Source of the DNA: Rubripirellula sp.
GTDB taxonomy: Bacteria; Planctomycetota; Planctomycetia; Pirellulales; Pirellulaceae
Assembly (NCBI GenBank): GCA_012270385.1
Contig: JAAXIK010000219.1
Span: 1 to 56,076, forward strand
Reading direction: 5' to 3'
Length of the DNA: 56,076 bases
The notes beneath the pieces are model-generated. The model did not search any database. It worked only from the letters and a program-made list of their open reading frames with translations, and had not been told where the DNA came from. Numbering within the stretch: the stretch's first letter is position 1; each line of letters begins with the position of its first letter. The position numbers and the translations under genes are program-made. Shown piece after piece: positions 55,493 through 56,076 of the stretch.

Positions 55493-56076
55493 TCAATCAA
55501 TCATGTCACCTCGGAGTTGATCGCGGTCATACTCAATCAGAGCATCGGTGACCGGATCCATATCGCCTGTCATGATTTGATCAAGCTTATAAATAGTCAA
55601 ATTGATTCGATGATCCGTGAGCCGGTTCTGCTGGAAGTTATAGGTTCTAATTCGCTGCGATCGATCACCAGAACCAATCAAACCTTTTCTGGCTTGCGCT
55701 TGTTTCGCCGCTTCCTCGTCCCGTTTCTAATCGTAGATACTTGCTTTTAACACACGAAGCGCTTATGCGAGATTTTTGTGCTCGCTTTTCTCATCTTGTC
55801 ACTGCACCACGATACCTGTCTCATGGTGGGTTAATCGAATAGCGGATTCTGTCTTATTCACGTGTTGGCCGCCGGGTCCCGAAGCACCAAACTTATCAAC
55901 GCGGTAGTCGTCGGACTTTAATTCTACTTCCACGTCTTCGGGCTCTGGCATAACCGCCACGGTTGCGGCAGAGGTGTGTACCCTCCCCTGTGTTTCTGTT
56001 TCCGGTACCCGCTGCACACGATGGCCACCTGATTCATACTGGAGGTCACGAAAAACACTCTCCCCTTCGAGCGTGA
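55493..56076 (-). CDS. prfA: peptide chain release factor 1, 5' part outside window, with three in-frame stop codons
   Basis: The frame enters from the right edge and matches RF1: the anticodon-like P-x-T in [10 protein letters not shown] and the peptidyl-transferase GGQ in [15 protein letters not shown]. Then comes IVVQ followed by TGA (55799-55801), where RF1 has a conserved Cys, then [11 protein letters not shown]. Next are TAA (55763-55765), [11 protein letters not shown], and TAG (55727-55729). After that it runs on with [23 protein letters not shown] and [13 protein letters not shown] to a TGA at 55493. The three stops are each 12 codons apart, and the intervening residues are those of RF1, so the region is under coding constraint. 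A small hairpin (GCGAG 55781-55785 with CTCGC 55767-55771) lies between the UGA and UAA. If translation stopped at the UGA, the C-terminal ~100 residues would be lost. It may be recoded, mutated with a second copy elsewhere, or an altered record. Confidence 0.9.

Noticed and set aside
55727-55801. Intein, intron or translational bypass to remove the prfA stop region
   Set aside because: The bases between the stops encode conserved RF1 residues, so removing them would delete needed protein; no splice motifs or landing-site repeats are seen.

Overview
This window looks like chromosomal DNA of a planctomycete, probably a Pirellulales-type bacterium. The evidence is a PSCyt1/PSCyt2/PSD1-type cytochrome protein, a cytochrome-c/DUF2231 protein, a secreted sulfatase paired with a ThuA-like protein, a SUMF1-like protein, two Ser/Thr kinases, a divergent ECF-sigma-like protein and many short-patch operons on both strands. 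No tRNA, rRNA, CRISPR array, insertion sequence, phage gene or attachment site was recognised.

Layout. 1-6.6 kb: partial PSD1 protein, YhaM-like nuclease, Ser/Thr kinase with an ECF-like neighbour, and a c-type cytochrome membrane protein. 6.8-23.7 kb: housekeeping genes (ppk1, purB, a secreted protein with an internal UAA, nrnA, ribF, nnrD, larB diverging from argG, dtd, a membrane hydrolase, accA, a second kinase, a glycosyltransferase). 23.9-28.4 kb: flagellar block fliA, flhF, flhA. 28.8-39.6 kb: sulfatase and ThuA-like pair, serC-serA, asd-truA-NYN protein, SUMF1-like protein, HtrA-like protease. 40-43.5 kb: uronate-isomerase-like protein, a small acidic protein, and leuA behind a leucine attenuator. 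43.5-46.6 kb: second flagellar block fliP-fliQ-fliR-flhB. 46.8-52.3 kb: cytochrome-oxidase assembly operon (cupredoxin-like protein, dihaem cytochrome c, small membrane protein, ctaA, ctaB, SCO). 53-56 kb: purD, prmC and the 3' part of prfA.

Most remarkable is prfA (release factor 1), which runs off the right edge. Its frame matches RF1 on both sides, but three sense positions are stop codons: UGA, then UAA, then UAG, each exactly 36 nt (12 codons) after the previous one. The UGA sits where RF1 has its conserved Cys. At least nine genes in the window end in UAG, so the cell should need RF1. The array could be an undescribed recoding or autoregulatory device, a recent loss with a second copy elsewhere, or an error or alteration in the sequence record. 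Two more genes carry a single in-frame stop with the frame otherwise intact: fliR (UGA) and the secreted protein at 10.9-12.8 kb (UAA).

Other notable points. FlhB has lost its whole NPTH autocleavage motif and is encoded next to the interrupted fliR, so the export switch is atypical or decaying. leuA is preceded by a complete ribosome-mediated attenuator: promoter, Leu-rich leader peptide, alternative antiterminator and perfect terminator. Both kinases have substitutions in universally conserved catalytic motifs.
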